From positions 496,001 through 560,000 of the forward strand of contig OY970289.1 in NCBI GenBank assembly GCA_963716135.1: 64,000 nucleotides of DNA, given 5' to 3'. Positions 18,504 through 28,285 of the stretch are shown piece by piece; positions within the stretch are counted from its first letter, which is position 1, and the number at the start of each line of letters is the position of its first letter. The notes below the pieces were generated by a model. It did no database searches. It saw only the letters and a list, made by a program, of their open reading frames with translations, and was not told where the DNA came from. The position numbers and the translations under genes are program-made. The stretch comes from CAVRAW01 sp963716135. Lineage in GTDB: Bacteria > Planctomycetota > Planctomycetia > Pirellulales > JADZDJ01.

Positions 18504-18970
18504 TGGCTGAAGACGATCCCGACGATCGCTTGCTGGCCACCGAAGCCTTGCAGGAATCGCGATTGGCCAACGATCTCAATACGGTGGAAGACGGCGAAGA
18601 ATTGATGGATTATTTGTATCGCCGCAACCGCTACGCCGATCCGGCCACGTCGCCTCGGCCGGACTTGATTTTGTTGGACCTGAACATGCCGCGCAAAGAT
18701 GGCCGCGAGGCTGCGCGGGAAATCAAGTCCGACCCGAAATTGCGCCGCATTCCCATCGTAGTGCTGACCACTTCGCGCGCCGAAGAAGATATCTGCCGCA
18801 GCTACGATCTGGGCGTGAGCTCGTACATCACCAAGCCGGTGAAGTTTGAAGGGCTGGTGGAGGTGATGCGCACGCTGGGCTGCTATTGGTTCGACATTGT
18901 CGAGCTGCCAGGCACGAAACCGGCCACCGGACGTCAGCGCCAGGGGGCGGGAACTGCGGCAAGGGCCTGA
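18470..18970 (+). CDS. Single-domain response regulator, Rcp1-like
   Basis: The 166-residue product is a lone receiver domain with the acidic pocket EDDPDD, the phospho-acceptor Asp in LILLDLNMPRKDG, a Thr in VVLTTS and Lys in ITKPVKF. The wording (EDGEELMDYLYRR, long loop before the acceptor) is typical of Rcp1-type regulators that pair with phytochrome-like or CHASE3/PAS kinases. GAGGAGGAG lies 5 bases before the ATG. It overlaps the end of the upstream kinase, so that kinase is the likely phosphate donor. It has no output domain, so it should act by protein-protein contact. Confidence 0.9.
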   Translation: MPQRGRSIQLLMAEDDPDDRLLATEALQESRLANDLNTVEDGEELMDYLYRRNRYADPATSPRPDLILLDLNMPRKDGREAAREIKSDPKLRRIPIVVLTTSRAEEDICRSYDLGVSSYITKPVKFEGLVEVMRTLGCYWFDIVELPGTKPATGRQRQGAGTAARA

Positions 18971-18971
18971 G

Positions 18972-21293
18972 CTAGCATCCGCAAACAAGAATTGAGCGGC
19001 CCGGCCAATTCCGCCGGGAGAATGTTGCCGCCACTGCGGCCAGACCCAGCACGGCCAAGAGCAGCGTGCTGGGCTCGGGCACCGGCTCTATCCGGCCGGC
19101 AATGAGCGGACCGGTTTGGCTGGTATAGCCGGTCAGCCACAGCGAGTAGTCGTCGGCGTTGTCCACGACACCGTCGTAATTGAAATCGCCATACAGCCAG
19201 CCGCCTAGCGAACCTCCACTGGTACTGCCGGTGAGCCACAGCGAGTAGTCGGTGGTGCTGTCCACGACGCCATTCATGTCAGCGTCGCCGAAATAGGTGT
19301 ACTTGATCAGCACGTCGGTATTGGTGACTGCGACGGCCCCGCCCGAGTCGGCGCCCACTGGCCAGGTGCTATATAGCGCACCGCCGGAACCGTCGTCGTT
19401 GGGGATGATCCCCACGGCCGTAATGCCGCCAGAATCAGTGGCCGCCGTGCTGCTGGTGATGCCCGGGCCGGTCCAAATTGTGCCGCTGGCGTTCAATCCG
19501 CTTTTGATCTGCGCAGAGAGCGTCGCCAGGTTGCCGTTGTGCACGATCAGGTTGTTGTCGGTGATATCCAACGTGGCGGTGGGACTGGCGCCGCCGGCGA
19601 TCGACAGGGTAGGCAATTGCACGGGCCCGTTCAGGCCGGCTTGCAACCGCGTGGTGGCGGTGCTGTTAATCGTCAGGCCCCCTGAGCCCAGGGCATTCAC
19701 GTGACCGGCCACCAGCGTTCCCGCGCTTACCGTTGTGCCGCCGCTGTACGTGTTGTTGGCGGAAAGAGTGAGCGTGCCGGCGCCGGATTTCGCCAGCCGG
19801 CCGGTCCCCGAAACGATGCCCGCCAATGTCGTGTTCGACGATCCGGTGACAGTCAGGGCGTTGCCGCCGGTTGCAATCGTGCCGTTCACTGCCAGGTTGC
19901 CGCTGGCTGCGTTGAACTGCTGGGCGGCGCTGAGCGTCAGATTGATGCCAATGGTTTGCGTGCTAGTCGAATTGTTGGTGATGCCGCCGGCAATCGCCAG
20001 CGCATTGCCCGAAAGCGTAAAGGCGCCGGCGGTATTGTTGAATGTGATGGAGCCGACGCTGGTAAGACTATCGTTGGTGTTCGAAAGCCGCGTTGTGCCG
20101 GCGAACGTCAAGTTGCTGCCGTTGGAAGGCGTTGAAGCCCAATTGGCAGCGGACGACCAATTGTTGTTTGCACCACCGCCTCCCCAAATGATGCCGAGCG
20201 GGCTGACGCCGGAAAGCACATAATCGGCGACGACTGGCAAATGGTCGCTGCCGACAAATTGACTACTGCTATTGAATTGCTTCAAGTCGTTGAGCACCGT
20301 GCTGGCGTTGGCCAAATCGCTCAGGGAGGTGTTGCCGGCGGCGTTGACGGCACCATTGAGAGCGGTGGTTCCGTTGTTGCCGAAAACCTCGTAGGCGTAA
20401 GGATATTTCGAGGATGGATAGCCGCCAGTAAAAGGGTCGGAGGTATCGGGGGCCAATTGAAGGCCAGGCTGATTGAGCATGGCGTTGCTTACCAGTTGGA
20501 AGTCGAAGCGGGCGTTCAGCGTCGTGGAGGATTCGCTGTAAAGGTAATTCCAACTGCTGCTGCTATTGGCCCAACCGGTTGCGCCGGTCGGATCAATCGC
20601 CTGGCCATTGCCGGCCGCGGTCAGCGTTGCCCAAGCGGGCTCGCTGCTGCCACCGGTGAGATTGAAATCGCCGGAATAGATGATGTGGGCGCTGGAACCT
20701 AGGGCATCGGCATCTTGCCGGATCGTCGTGGCTTCGACGTTGCGGCGATTCATGTTCGTCGTACCGCTGGACGCCTTGTAGTGGCTCACGTACATGTAAA
20801 AATCTGCATCCGATCCATAGCCGACGGGCCGAATTTGATAGCGCATGGGGGCGCGTGCCGCGCCGCTGGTGCTCGCGGAACCAATTGCCGCCGCGGAAAG
20901 CACTTGGACCGTGTGCGTGTTGTAAATCAAACCGTCGGGACCGCCCCCGGTATTAGGATCCGTGGTAGGATCGAAGGCGTACGTGCCAGCGCCGTAGATC
21001 GTGTTCAGTGCGTTGACGAGATTTGTCAGCGTCGTGGTGGTCAACTCCTCGACCCCCAGTACGTCGATCGGCTGGGCATTTGTACCAATGTGATGGTCGC
21101 CGATCCCTTGAAGCACGGTGGGCAGCCCCGCATAGGACGCGATAATGTTGTTGTCGCTGCCCTGATCGAAGCAATCGACGTTGTACGAGACAATGCGCAG
21201 CGTTCCCGCACTGGCCCACGCGATTGGGGTTGGAGAACTTGCCACCGCCAGAGCGGCGAGGCTGAGAAAAACGCGGAAGTGCTTGAATCGCAT
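18972..21293 (-). CDS. Exported endonuclease/exonuclease/phosphatase-like protein with autotransporter-strand and PEP-CTERM tail
   Basis: The 773-residue product has a signal peptide, then an EEP-type domain (about 30-365): RIVSYNVDCFD at the start, GVEELTTT with the Glu position, YSGDFNLTGG and GSDHLPVVADYVL at the end, all EEP hallmarks with metal and catalytic residues. Next come autotransporter-associated strands (GAGTLTLSANNTYSGGTTVS), a pair of dockerin-like loops (FGDADMNGVVDSTTDYS, GDFNYDGVVDNADDYS) and VPEPSTLLLAVLGLAA. It should be an envelope nuclease or phosphodiesterase. The stop lies one base from the Rcp1-like gene on the opposite strand, so the genes are tail to tail. Confidence 0.85.
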   Translation of the reverse strand: MRFKHFRVFLSLAALAVASSPTPIAWASAGTLRIVSYNVDCFDQGSDNNIIASYAGLPTVLQGIGDHHIGTNAQPIDVLGVEELTTTTLTNLVNALNTIYGAGTYAFDPTTDPNTGGGPDGLIYNTHTVQVLSAAAIGSASTSGAARAPMRYQIRPVGYGSDADFYMYVSHYKASSGTTNMNRRNVEATTIRQDADALGSSAHIIYSGDFNLTGGSSEPAWATLTAAGNGQAIDPTGATGWANSSSSWNYLYSESSTTLNARFDFQLVSNAMLNQPGLQLAPDTSDPFTGGYPSSKYPYAYEVFGNNGTTALNGAVNAAGNTSLSDLANASTVLNDLKQFNSSSQFVGSDHLPVVADYVLSGVSPLGIIWGGGGANNNWSSAANWASTPSNGSNLTFAGTTRLSNTNDSLTSVGSITFNNTAGAFTLSGNALAIAGGITNNSTSTQTIGINLTLSAAQQFNAASGNLAVNGTIATGGNALTVTGSSNTTLAGIVSGTGRLAKSGAGTLTLSANNTYSGGTTVSAGTLVAGHVNALGSGGLTINSTATTRLQAGLNGPVQLPTLSIAGGASPTATLDITDNNLIVHNGNLATLSAQIKSGLNASGTIWTGPGITSSTAATDSGGITAVGIIPNDDGSGGALYSTWPVGADSGGAVAVTNTDVLIKYTYFGDADMNGVVDSTTDYSLWLTGSTSGGSLGGWLYGDFNYDGVVDNADDYSLWLTGYTSQTGPLIAGRIEPVPEPSTLLLAVLGLAAVAATFSRRNWPGRSILVCGC
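19051..20125 (-). repeat. C-terminal cassette, copy 1 of 3
   Basis: This segment encodes the strand repeat, dockerin-like pair and PEP-CTERM tail. Long stretches match copies 2 and 3 nearly base for base, for example around the dockerin-like pair (19090-19300). Boundaries are approximate, by eye. Confidence 0.75.
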
Positions 21294-21491
21294 TTGGGGC
21301 GTCGATGCTGTTCCGTTCTAACTCGGCCCCGTTGCGTCCACTGCAGAATAACGTGACAGGACCCCCAACTGCACGTTAATTGTCGATTTCTAAGTCGCAA
21401 TTTATTATCCGCCGGATTCTTTGATGACCGACAAGCTCACGTGTCGCTCGTGCACGCTGCAGGCATTGGGCGACGAATTGCCGTCGGCGAG

Positions 21492-23834
21492 TTAAGTCGA
21501 ATGTCGCCGGCGAATCAAGCGCAAATTAGCCATTGCGAGTCCGCTCGCAGCCAAGAGCAGCGTGCTGGGCTCGGGCACCGGCTCTATCCGGCCGGCAATG
21601 AGCGGACCGGTTTGGCTGGTATAGCCGGTCAGCCACAGCGAGTAGTCGTCGGCGTTGTCCACGACACCGTCGTAATTGAAATCGCCATACAGCCAGCCGC
21701 CTAGCGAACCACCACTGGTACTGCCGGTGAGCCACAGCGAGTAGTCGGTGGTGCTGTCCACGACGCCATTCATGTCAGCGTCGCCGAAATAGGTGTACTT
21801 GATCAGCACGTCGGTATTGGTGACCGCTACGGCGCCCCCGGAGTCGGCGCCCACCGGCCAGGTGCTGTAAAGCGCGCCGCCGGCGCCGTCGTCGTTGGGG
21901 ATGATCCCCACGGCCGTAATGCCGCCGGAATCAGCGGCCGCCGTGCTGCTGGTGATGCCCGGGCCGGTCCACAGAGTACCGCCGGCGTTCAAACCTTTTT
22001 TGATCTGAGCAGTTAGCGTTGCCAAATTGCCATTGTGCACGATCAAATTGTTGTCGGTAATGTCCAAAGTTCCGGTGGGCGCCGTGTCGCCAGCGACGCT
22101 CAGCGACGACAACTGCACCGGCCCTCCCAAGTTGGCCTGCAACCGAGTCGTGGAGTTACTGTTGATCGTCAGGCCCCCTGTGCCCAGGCCATTCACGTGC
22201 CCGACGACCAACGTGCCAGCGCTCACCGTGGTGCCGCCGCTGTAGCTGTTGTTGCCGGACGCAGTCAACGTGCCGACGCCGGATTTGACCAGCCGGCCCG
22301 TCCCCGAAACGATGCCGGCCAATGTCGCGTTCGACGATCCGGTGACAGTCAGGGTGTTGCCGCCGGTTGCAATCGTGCCGTTCACTGCCAGGTTGCCGCT
22401 GGCTGCGTTGAACTGCTGGGCGGCGCTGAGCGTCAGATTGATGCCAATGGTTTGCGTGCTAGTCGAATTATTGGTGATGCCGCCGGAGACGGTCACGGCG
22501 TTGCCGGTCAAGGAATAGGCGCCGGCCGTGCTGCTGAACGTGATCGAGCCGACGCTGGAGAGCGTGTCGTTGTTGCTGGTGAGCCGGTTGGCGCCGGCGA
22601 AGGTGATGTTGCTGCCCGCGGCGGGAGTTTTTTGCCAGTTATTGGCGGTGGACCAATTGTTGTCGCTGCCGCCGCCGTTCCAGATGGGGTCGGGCAGACC
22701 GGTGGGAATGACGCCGGCCTGGAACATGTCGGATTGGTCGTTGGCGGTGGCGGCGCCGCCGAGGAAGCCGGTCGCGGTGCCGCCCGCAACCTGAAGTATC
22801 TCCTGCAGCGTGCGCAGCGTGGAGGAATGCGTGAAATTTGCCGTGCTTTGATAAGCGTTTCCCTTGGCCAGCGGCGAAATGAGAACGTAGGGAATCGTGA
22901 AATCCGAGGTGTCACCCCCTTCCGTCTCGTCGAACCAAATCAGAATCGCGCCGTTATTTTGATAGGCCTGCGAGGACATAATCTGCGGCACGATGATCGA
23001 CAGAAAATTGTCCCCCTGCGCAATCTGCGCCGAATCGCCGGTGAGATGGTTGCTGTTATACGTAAACCCTCCGCTCAGGGACGTGTGCATGTCGTTGTAC
23101 TGATCGGGCGTGATCCAGTTCAAACGACTGACCGTATTGTTTGTCAAATCGGTCTGCAACTGTTGCAGCGGCGCGTAGTTCAATCGCTGCGTGTTCGAGG
23201 TGGTGCTGTTGTTCCCGCCGTTGGTGTCGGCGAAGAATAGAGGCGGATTGTGCTTGGCAGCATAATTGTACTGGCGCGTGCCGTTGTAAGCGTTCGCCGT
23301 CGCTCCGCCGGGCATCGTGCCGCTGAAGCTCGACAGCGGCACGGTCCAACTACTTTGGGCGTTTACCGCGCCGGTAGTCAGGTTCATGTCGATGTCTTCT
23401 TGATACGACTTCCAGCTAATGCCCGACAGCGCCATCAAGCCCGACAGATGCTGATTCGTGTTCTGCGAATTGCTCGGATAAGGATCGTTGTCGTTGGTGA
23501 TGCCGAAATTCGTGCCGGCTTCCGTCCAAATGTAATTCGGCTCCGACGGATGGATGCCCGAGCCAAGGCTCGTATAGTTCGAGGCCCAGGAGGTCTGCGC
23601 CGCGTTCGGGTTGTTCGCCGTAATCAGGCTGTTGAGATAGGGCGCGTTGGCATTTCCAAAAATCGCCTGGGTCGAAGTGTAACTGCCCGGCTGAGTGAAA
23701 TTGTGATTCTCCATCATGATCACGAACACGTCGCCAATACTTGCCGCCCAGATCGAAAGCGGCTGGCCGGTCGCCAGCATTACGGCCGTGGCGGCGATTG
23801 TAGCGCGGACGATGCGACGCCAGAGCTGATTCAT
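21492..23834 (-). CDS. Exported phosphoesterase (phospholipase C / acid phosphatase type) with shared PEP-CTERM tail
   Basis: The 780-residue product has a signal peptide, then a phosphoesterase-family domain (about 32-370) with MMENHNFTQPG (metal-binding Glu-Asn near the start), DQYNDMH, ILIWFDETEGGD and IPYVLISP, matching the PF04185-type alkaline-phosphatase fold. It then continues into the same strand/dockerin/PEP-CTERM cassette as its neighbours and ends VPEPSTLLLAASGLA. It should release phosphate or head groups outside the cell. It is transcribed in the same direction as the EEP gene 198 bases downstream. Confidence 0.87.
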   Translation of the reverse strand: MNQLWRRIVRATIAATAVMLATGQPLSIWAASIGDVFVIMMENHNFTQPGSYTSTQAIFGNANAPYLNSLITANNPNAAQTSWASNYTSLGSGIHPSEPNYIWTEAGTNFGITNDNDPYPSNSQNTNQHLSGLMALSGISWKSYQEDIDMNLTTGAVNAQSSWTVPLSSFSGTMPGGATANAYNGTRQYNYAAKHNPPLFFADTNGGNNSTTSNTQRLNYAPLQQLQTDLTNNTVSRLNWITPDQYNDMHTSLSGGFTYNSNHLTGDSAQIAQGDNFLSIIVPQIMSSQAYQNNGAILIWFDETEGGDTSDFTIPYVLISPLAKGNAYQSTANFTHSSTLRTLQEILQVAGGTATGFLGGAATANDQSDMFQAGVIPTGLPDPIWNGGGSDNNWSTANNWQKTPAAGSNITFAGANRLTSNNDTLSSVGSITFSSTAGAYSLTGNAVTVSGGITNNSTSTQTIGINLTLSAAQQFNAASGNLAVNGTIATGGNTLTVTGSSNATLAGIVSGTGRLVKSGVGTLTASGNNSYSGGTTVSAGTLVVGHVNGLGTGGLTINSNSTTRLQANLGGPVQLSSLSVAGDTAPTGTLDITDNNLIVHNGNLATLTAQIKKGLNAGGTLWTGPGITSSTAAADSGGITAVGIIPNDDGAGGALYSTWPVGADSGGAVAVTNTDVLIKYTYFGDADMNGVVDSTTDYSLWLTGSTSGGSLGGWLYGDFNYDGVVDNADDYSLWLTGYTSQTGPLIAGRIEPVPEPSTLLLAASGLAMANLRLIRRRHST
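21545..22615 (-). repeat. C-terminal cassette, copy 2 of 3
   Basis: It encodes the same strand/dockerin/PEP-CTERM tail as 19051-20125. The dockerin-coding part around 21590-21800 is almost base-identical to copy 1, with few silent changes, which suggests recent duplication or gene conversion. Boundaries are approximate. Confidence 0.75.
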
Positions 23835-23891
23835 TTGCCGTCCAACAGGTTGCCGAGACTAGCCTGATTCTAACCGCAAATCGAACCACGG

Positions 23892-26800
23892 CTAACGATT
23901 TGTGACCCGACTAGCCTTCCGCCCGGGGATGCGGAAGCAGACAAATGCCAGACCCAGTGCGGCCAAGAGCAACGTGCTGGGCTCGGGCACCGGTTGGACG
24001 CCGCCTGCAATGAGCGGACCGGTTTGGCTGGTATAGCCGGTCAGCCACAGCGAGTAGTCGTCGGTGCTGTCCACGACACCGTCGTAATTGAAATCGCCAT
24101 ACAGCCAGCCGCCTAGCGAACCACCACTGGTGCTGCCCGTGAGCCACAGCGAGTAGTCGGAGGTGCTGTCCACGACGCCATTGAGATCGGAGTCGCCGAA
24201 GTAGGTGTATTTGATCAAGTCGTCGGTATTGGTGACTGCGACGGCGCCGCCGGAATCGGCGCCCACCGGCCAGGTGCTGTAAAGCGCGCCGCCGGAGCCG
24301 TTGTCGTTCGGGATGATCCCCACGGCCGTAATGCCGCCAGAATCAGCGGCTGCCGTGCTGCTGGTGATGCCCGGGCCGGTCCAGATGGCGCCGCTGGCGT
24401 TCAATCCGCTTTTGGCCTGCGCCGAGAGCGTCGCCAGGTTGCCATTGTGCACGATCAGGTTGTTATCGGTAATGTCCAACGTGGCGGTCGGGCTGGCGCC
24501 GCCAGCGATCGACAAGGTGGGCAATTGCACGGGCGCGTTCAAGCCGGCTTGCAACTGCGTGAGGGCAGTGTTGTTAATCGTCAGGTCGCCTGTGCCCAGA
24601 GCATTCACGTGACCAACCACCAGCGTGCCAGCGCTGACGGTGGTGCCGCCGGTGTAGCTGTTGTTGCCGGCGAGGGTTTGTGTGCCCGCGCCGGTTTTCA
24701 ACAAAGACAACGCGCCGGAACCATTTTGAATCGCGCCTGCGAACGATCCGCTCGCCCCGCCGTTGCCGACCGTCAGCGCGACCGCGCCAGCCACATTGCT
24801 TTGCACGGCGCCGCCTGCGCCATTCAGCGCGCCAATGGTGGGGCTGAATCCGTGCAGGTCGAGCGTGCCTGTATTGACCGCCACGGCGCCGGTGTTGGCG
24901 CCCAGCGCATTGACGTGACCCATTTGCAGGGTTCCACCGCTCACCGTAGTGCCGCCGCTGTAGCTGTTGTTGCCGGAAATGGTTTGCGTGCCTGCGCCAG
25001 TTTTAATGAAAGCAACACTGCCGCTGCCGTTCTGAATGGTTCCGGAGTACGAGCCACTGCCGCCGCCATTGCCGACAGCAATGGAAGCCGCTCCAGCGAC
25101 ATTGGTTTTAATTGTGCCGCCGCTGCCGTTGAGTGCGCCCACCGTGGGGCCCAATGCATTCAGGTCAAGCGTGCCGCCGTTGATGGTGACCCCCGCCGTA
25201 ATGGAGCCCAAGCCGTTGACGTGGCCCAACTGCAACGTGCCATTGCCAAGTGTCGTGCCGCCGCTGTAACTGTTGTTGCCCGACAAGCTCAGTGTGCCAG
25301 CGCCGATTTTCGCGATTGCGCCGTTCCGGAAATGTCGCCGGCGAGCGTCGTCGTTGACAAACCGGTCACGGTCAGCGTATTGCCGCCATTGTCGATCGAG
25401 CCATTCACCGTCAGATTGCCGCTGGCGGCGTTGAATTGCTGCGCGGCGCTGAGCGTCAAGTTCAAGCCAATGGTTTGAGCGCTGGCGGAGTTATTCGTGA
25501 TGCCGCCGGAGATCGCCAGTGCATTGCCCGAAAGCGTGAATGCCCCGGCGGTATTATTGAACGTAATCGAGCCAGCGCGGGAAAGACTATTGTTGGCGTT
25601 GGAAAGCCGCGTTGTGCCGGCAAACACCAAATCATCGTCGTTGGTCGGCAAATAATCCCAATCGGCCTTCGTGGACCAATTATTATCCGTGCCGCCGCCC
25701 GACCAGATCACGCTTCGCTGAATGCTAAGCGCCGCGATGTTATTGGCCCAACTCGACGAACTTACCGCGTATTCGTTGATCAGCCAGAAATCTCCCTGGT
25801 CATTGGGATCCACTGTCACCGACGAGTAATCGCCCCAACGTTCGTCGGAGCCGCCAAACAGATGATAGCCGTTGGTCAAACCCGCCTGCAAAAGCGTGGC
25901 GCTGCCGAAGGTGGTTGTCGTTCCGCTGGTGAAGCCGGTAAAGGCATAGGCACCGGCGCGGCCGGCGCTGCCCGTCGTGCTGTCGCCGGAGCGCGTGAAG
26001 CTGATCACTACGTCGCCGTTCACGTTGGCGGCAATCGAAGGATTGTAGTAGTCGAAATGGCCGGTCGTGTCTTGCAACAGACCGGAAGCAATCAAGGTGG
26101 GCGTGCCGCCGCTGTTGTAATTCACGCGATACCATTCCACTGCGCTGCGGGAACTTGCGCCGCCGGTCCCCTTGACGGCCTGCACCAGCCAAACATCGTT
26201 GCCGACCTGATAACCGCGATATGGCATTCTGCCGTCGCCATCGTCCAACTGGAACGTGCCGTCGGGTTGCGCACCTTGATTGGTCGGAACGTTGAACGTG
26301 GGAACAGTGACATTAACCGGCGATTGAAATGTAGCGCCGGCGCTGGCGGTGCCTGTCACGCGGGTGTAAACCAGATTTGTCGAGTTGTTGATGGTCAGGG
26401 GCACGCCGATGAATTCGCCGGCCCCCTTGGTCGCAGAGAAATCGACCACGGGCTGCGGCGACCAACCCACGGTCGTGCTATTCAAGCTGCTTTTATTTGC
26501 CACGCTGGGCGTGCTCAACAGCAAATCGCTCTTGGGAATGCTGCTGAGCGTCATATTGCGAAAACTTCCGCCGCCGGTGAAATTGTTGGTGCTGATGTAC
26601 AGCGCGTTGGCGTCGATTCCCACCATGGGAAAATCGGCGAAATTCGATGCAATTCCGGTGTACGAAGTGGCCGTCCAATTGCTCAGCACCGTTGGATCCG
26701 CACCCGGCGCGTTGGTGCGCGCAATGAGCACCTTGTTGTTCGTGGTGCTCTCGGTGATCTCGACGGCAAAATAGCGCTGGCTGTTGTAGTCGTAAATGAC

Positions 26801-27121
26801 GTGCGTGTCGGTCAGGCCCGACGAGACATTCTGCGGATTGTTGACTCCTTGCCAAAAAGTGGAGTCCGTAATGTCCAGCAGTGTGTTATGGCTGGTCGTC
26901 TTGTCGTAAACGATATACCGGCCATTGATGAACTCGATGAAATGATCAGGGCCGACCGTGCCGTCGCTGTCGGGAGGCGCATAGCTATTTACATTGACGT
27001 GGTCGTTAAAATTACGGATCACGCTGACCGTTTGCGCCCAGAGCGGGTCGGCGGCCAAAAGAGCGGCCAAGCCGATTATCAGTTTCGCCAAATTCCTGGC
27101 TATCAAAGAAGCAAAAATCAT
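23892..27121 (-). CDS. Large exported protein with autotransporter strands and PEP-CTERM tail, frameshifted
   Basis: Two frames join into one gene of about 1,076 codons. The N-terminal 480 residues follow a signal peptide and form a beta-rich domain of unknown family (SDGTVGPDHFIEFINGRY, FADFPMVGIDANALYIS), propeller-like in feel. Then come autotransporter-associated strands, repeated four times in forms like GNNSYSGGTTVSAGTL, the two dockerin-like loops and VPEPSTLLLAALGLA. The frame breaks near 25300: one G missing from a GG run restores the reading GTGAIAKIGAGTLSL. I start at the ATG at 27121 because the signal peptide begins there; the frame is open to 27157. Confidence 0.8.
23960..25640 (-). 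repeat. C-terminal cassette, copy 3 of 3, expanded
   Basis: This copy has the same dockerin/PEP-CTERM end (23960-24680) and the same proximal strand (25370-25640), but three extra strand repeats are inserted between (24650-25290), each about 215-240 bases with the same GTVVPPL-type coding pattern on the complementary strand. Boundaries are approximate. Confidence 0.65.
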
Positions 27122-27224
27122 GGGTCGGTTCAATCGATCCTCGGCGAATGCGATCACAAAATCTGAGCAGGGCTTTGAGGCCCTGTCAATGATTTTTTAG
27201 GGCGGGCATCATTTGAGACGCCCG

Positions 27225-27383
27225 CTAACGGCCGATCAGGATAAATACTCCAGCCACAATCGCCAGAATGGCCAGCACCGTACCTATCCCGTTAAACGCC
27301 AGCGCCGGCACCAGAACTACCAGTCCAGTCAGAATCAGCCAGATCGCCAACAAAAGCATGCCGATGTTCTTCGTGAAATTCAT
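27225..27383 (-). CDS. Small two-helix membrane protein
   Basis: The 52-residue product from the ATG at 27383 has two hydrophobic helices (GMLLLAIWLILTGLVVLV and TVLAILAIVAGVFILIG). GGAGG stands 9 bases before this ATG; the frame is open to 27452 but that extension lacks such a site. Tiny membrane proteins of this design occur widely in bacteria with unknown role, often stress-linked. It lies between the large PEP-CTERM genes and a rightward membrane protein. Confidence 0.7.
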   Translation of the reverse strand: MNFTKNIGMLLLAIWLILTGLVVLVPALAFNGIGTVLAILAIVAGVFILIGR

Positions 27384-27544
27384 GGCAATAACCTCCGTGA
27401 AAAATGCCGCCTGGTTCACCAGCAATCCGGTCGTCGGATCGCTGACTGGCAATATAGAGAGCCCCGGTCAAATCGCAAAGCGCACTTGCTAATCGCGGCC
27501 GTTCGCAAGACAAATAGACGGCCATCCGCCAAAGCCGACGACCC

Positions 27545-28285
27545 ATGTTCTGCACTCCTTATCTGCCGCACGCGCACTTTTGGACCGCGGGTGTCGTCGC
27601 CGCCGGCCCGATTGCAAAGTCGGACGCGTGGAAAATCGGAATCCTGGTCGTGGCGCTAACGTGGATTCCGTTGATGCTCGTTGGGCTGTACCTGGTTTGG
27701 CGCGAAAAACGGCGCACCCAGGCGCTTCAAAAAATCGCCGACGGCCTGGGCTTCGAATTTTTTCCCACGGGCAATCCGGAATATTTCGCCGGCGTGGCCC
27801 GGCTGGAATTGTTCTCGCGCGGCAGCGACAAAAAACTGTGGAACTTGATGCGCGGCACGTCGCGCAGTTTCGAAGTCGGCATTTTCGACTACAAGTACAC
27901 CAAAGGGACCGGCAAACAAAGTCGCACCTGGAAGCAAACCGTGATCTGCCTCCAGTCCCCTGCCCTGCGACTGCCCGATTTCATGCTCTCGCCCAAGAGT
28001 TTCTGGAGCATGGTCGGGGCAATTTTCGGGCATACCGAAATTGAGATCGAAGGCCGCCCGATGTTTTCAAAAATTTACGAACTGCGCGGCAGCGACCCGG
28101 AGGCCATCGGCCGTACATTCACCGACGCCACGCTGGAATTCTTCGAAGGGCATCCCGGCCTGTCGAGCCAGGGCGCCAACGAACGCCTGTTGCTCTACAA
28201 GCCCGACAAGCGCGTCAGCCCCGACGACATTCCAGCACTGCTGGAAGACGGACTGAACTTGCTGTCGCTAATGCAATCCAGCTAG
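27545..28285 (+). CDS. Hypothetical protein with one membrane helix
   Basis: The 246-residue product has one clear transmembrane segment (IGILVVALTWIPLMLVGLYLVW, about 31-52) followed by a soluble domain of about 190 residues with FEFFPTGNPEYFAGV, SFEVGIFDYKYTKGTGK and a C-terminal LLLYKPDKRVSPDDI. The pattern suggests a membrane-anchored cytosolic domain. I do not recognise a family. Its stop codon overlaps the 3' end of the flavoprotein gene by 4 bases, tail to tail. Confidence 0.75.
   Translation: MFCTPYLPHAHFWTAGVVAAGPIAKSDAWKIGILVVALTWIPLMLVGLYLVWREKRRTQALQKIADGLGFEFFPTGNPEYFAGVARLELFSRGSDKKLWNLMRGTSRSFEVGIFDYKYTKGTGKQSRTWKQTVICLQSPALRLPDFMLSPKSFWSMVGAIFGHTEIEIEGRPMFSKIYELRGSDPEAIGRTFTDATLEFFEGHPGLSSQGANERLLLYKPDKRVSPDDIPALLEDGLNLLSLMQSS

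Noticed and set aside
6551..27121. Exosortase or EPS cluster to accompany the PEP-CTERM proteins
   Set aside because: I searched the named genes for an exosortase-like polytopic protein with Cys-Arg-His motifs; the membrane-TPR protein does not show them, so the sorting enzyme lies elsewhere.
22035..27166. Long open frames on the plus strand opposite the PEP-CTERM genes (up to about 576 codons)
   Set aside because: They mirror the high-G+C coding strand, have Arg/Gly/Ala-biased composition, no ribosome-binding sites and no recognisable domains. They are shadows.
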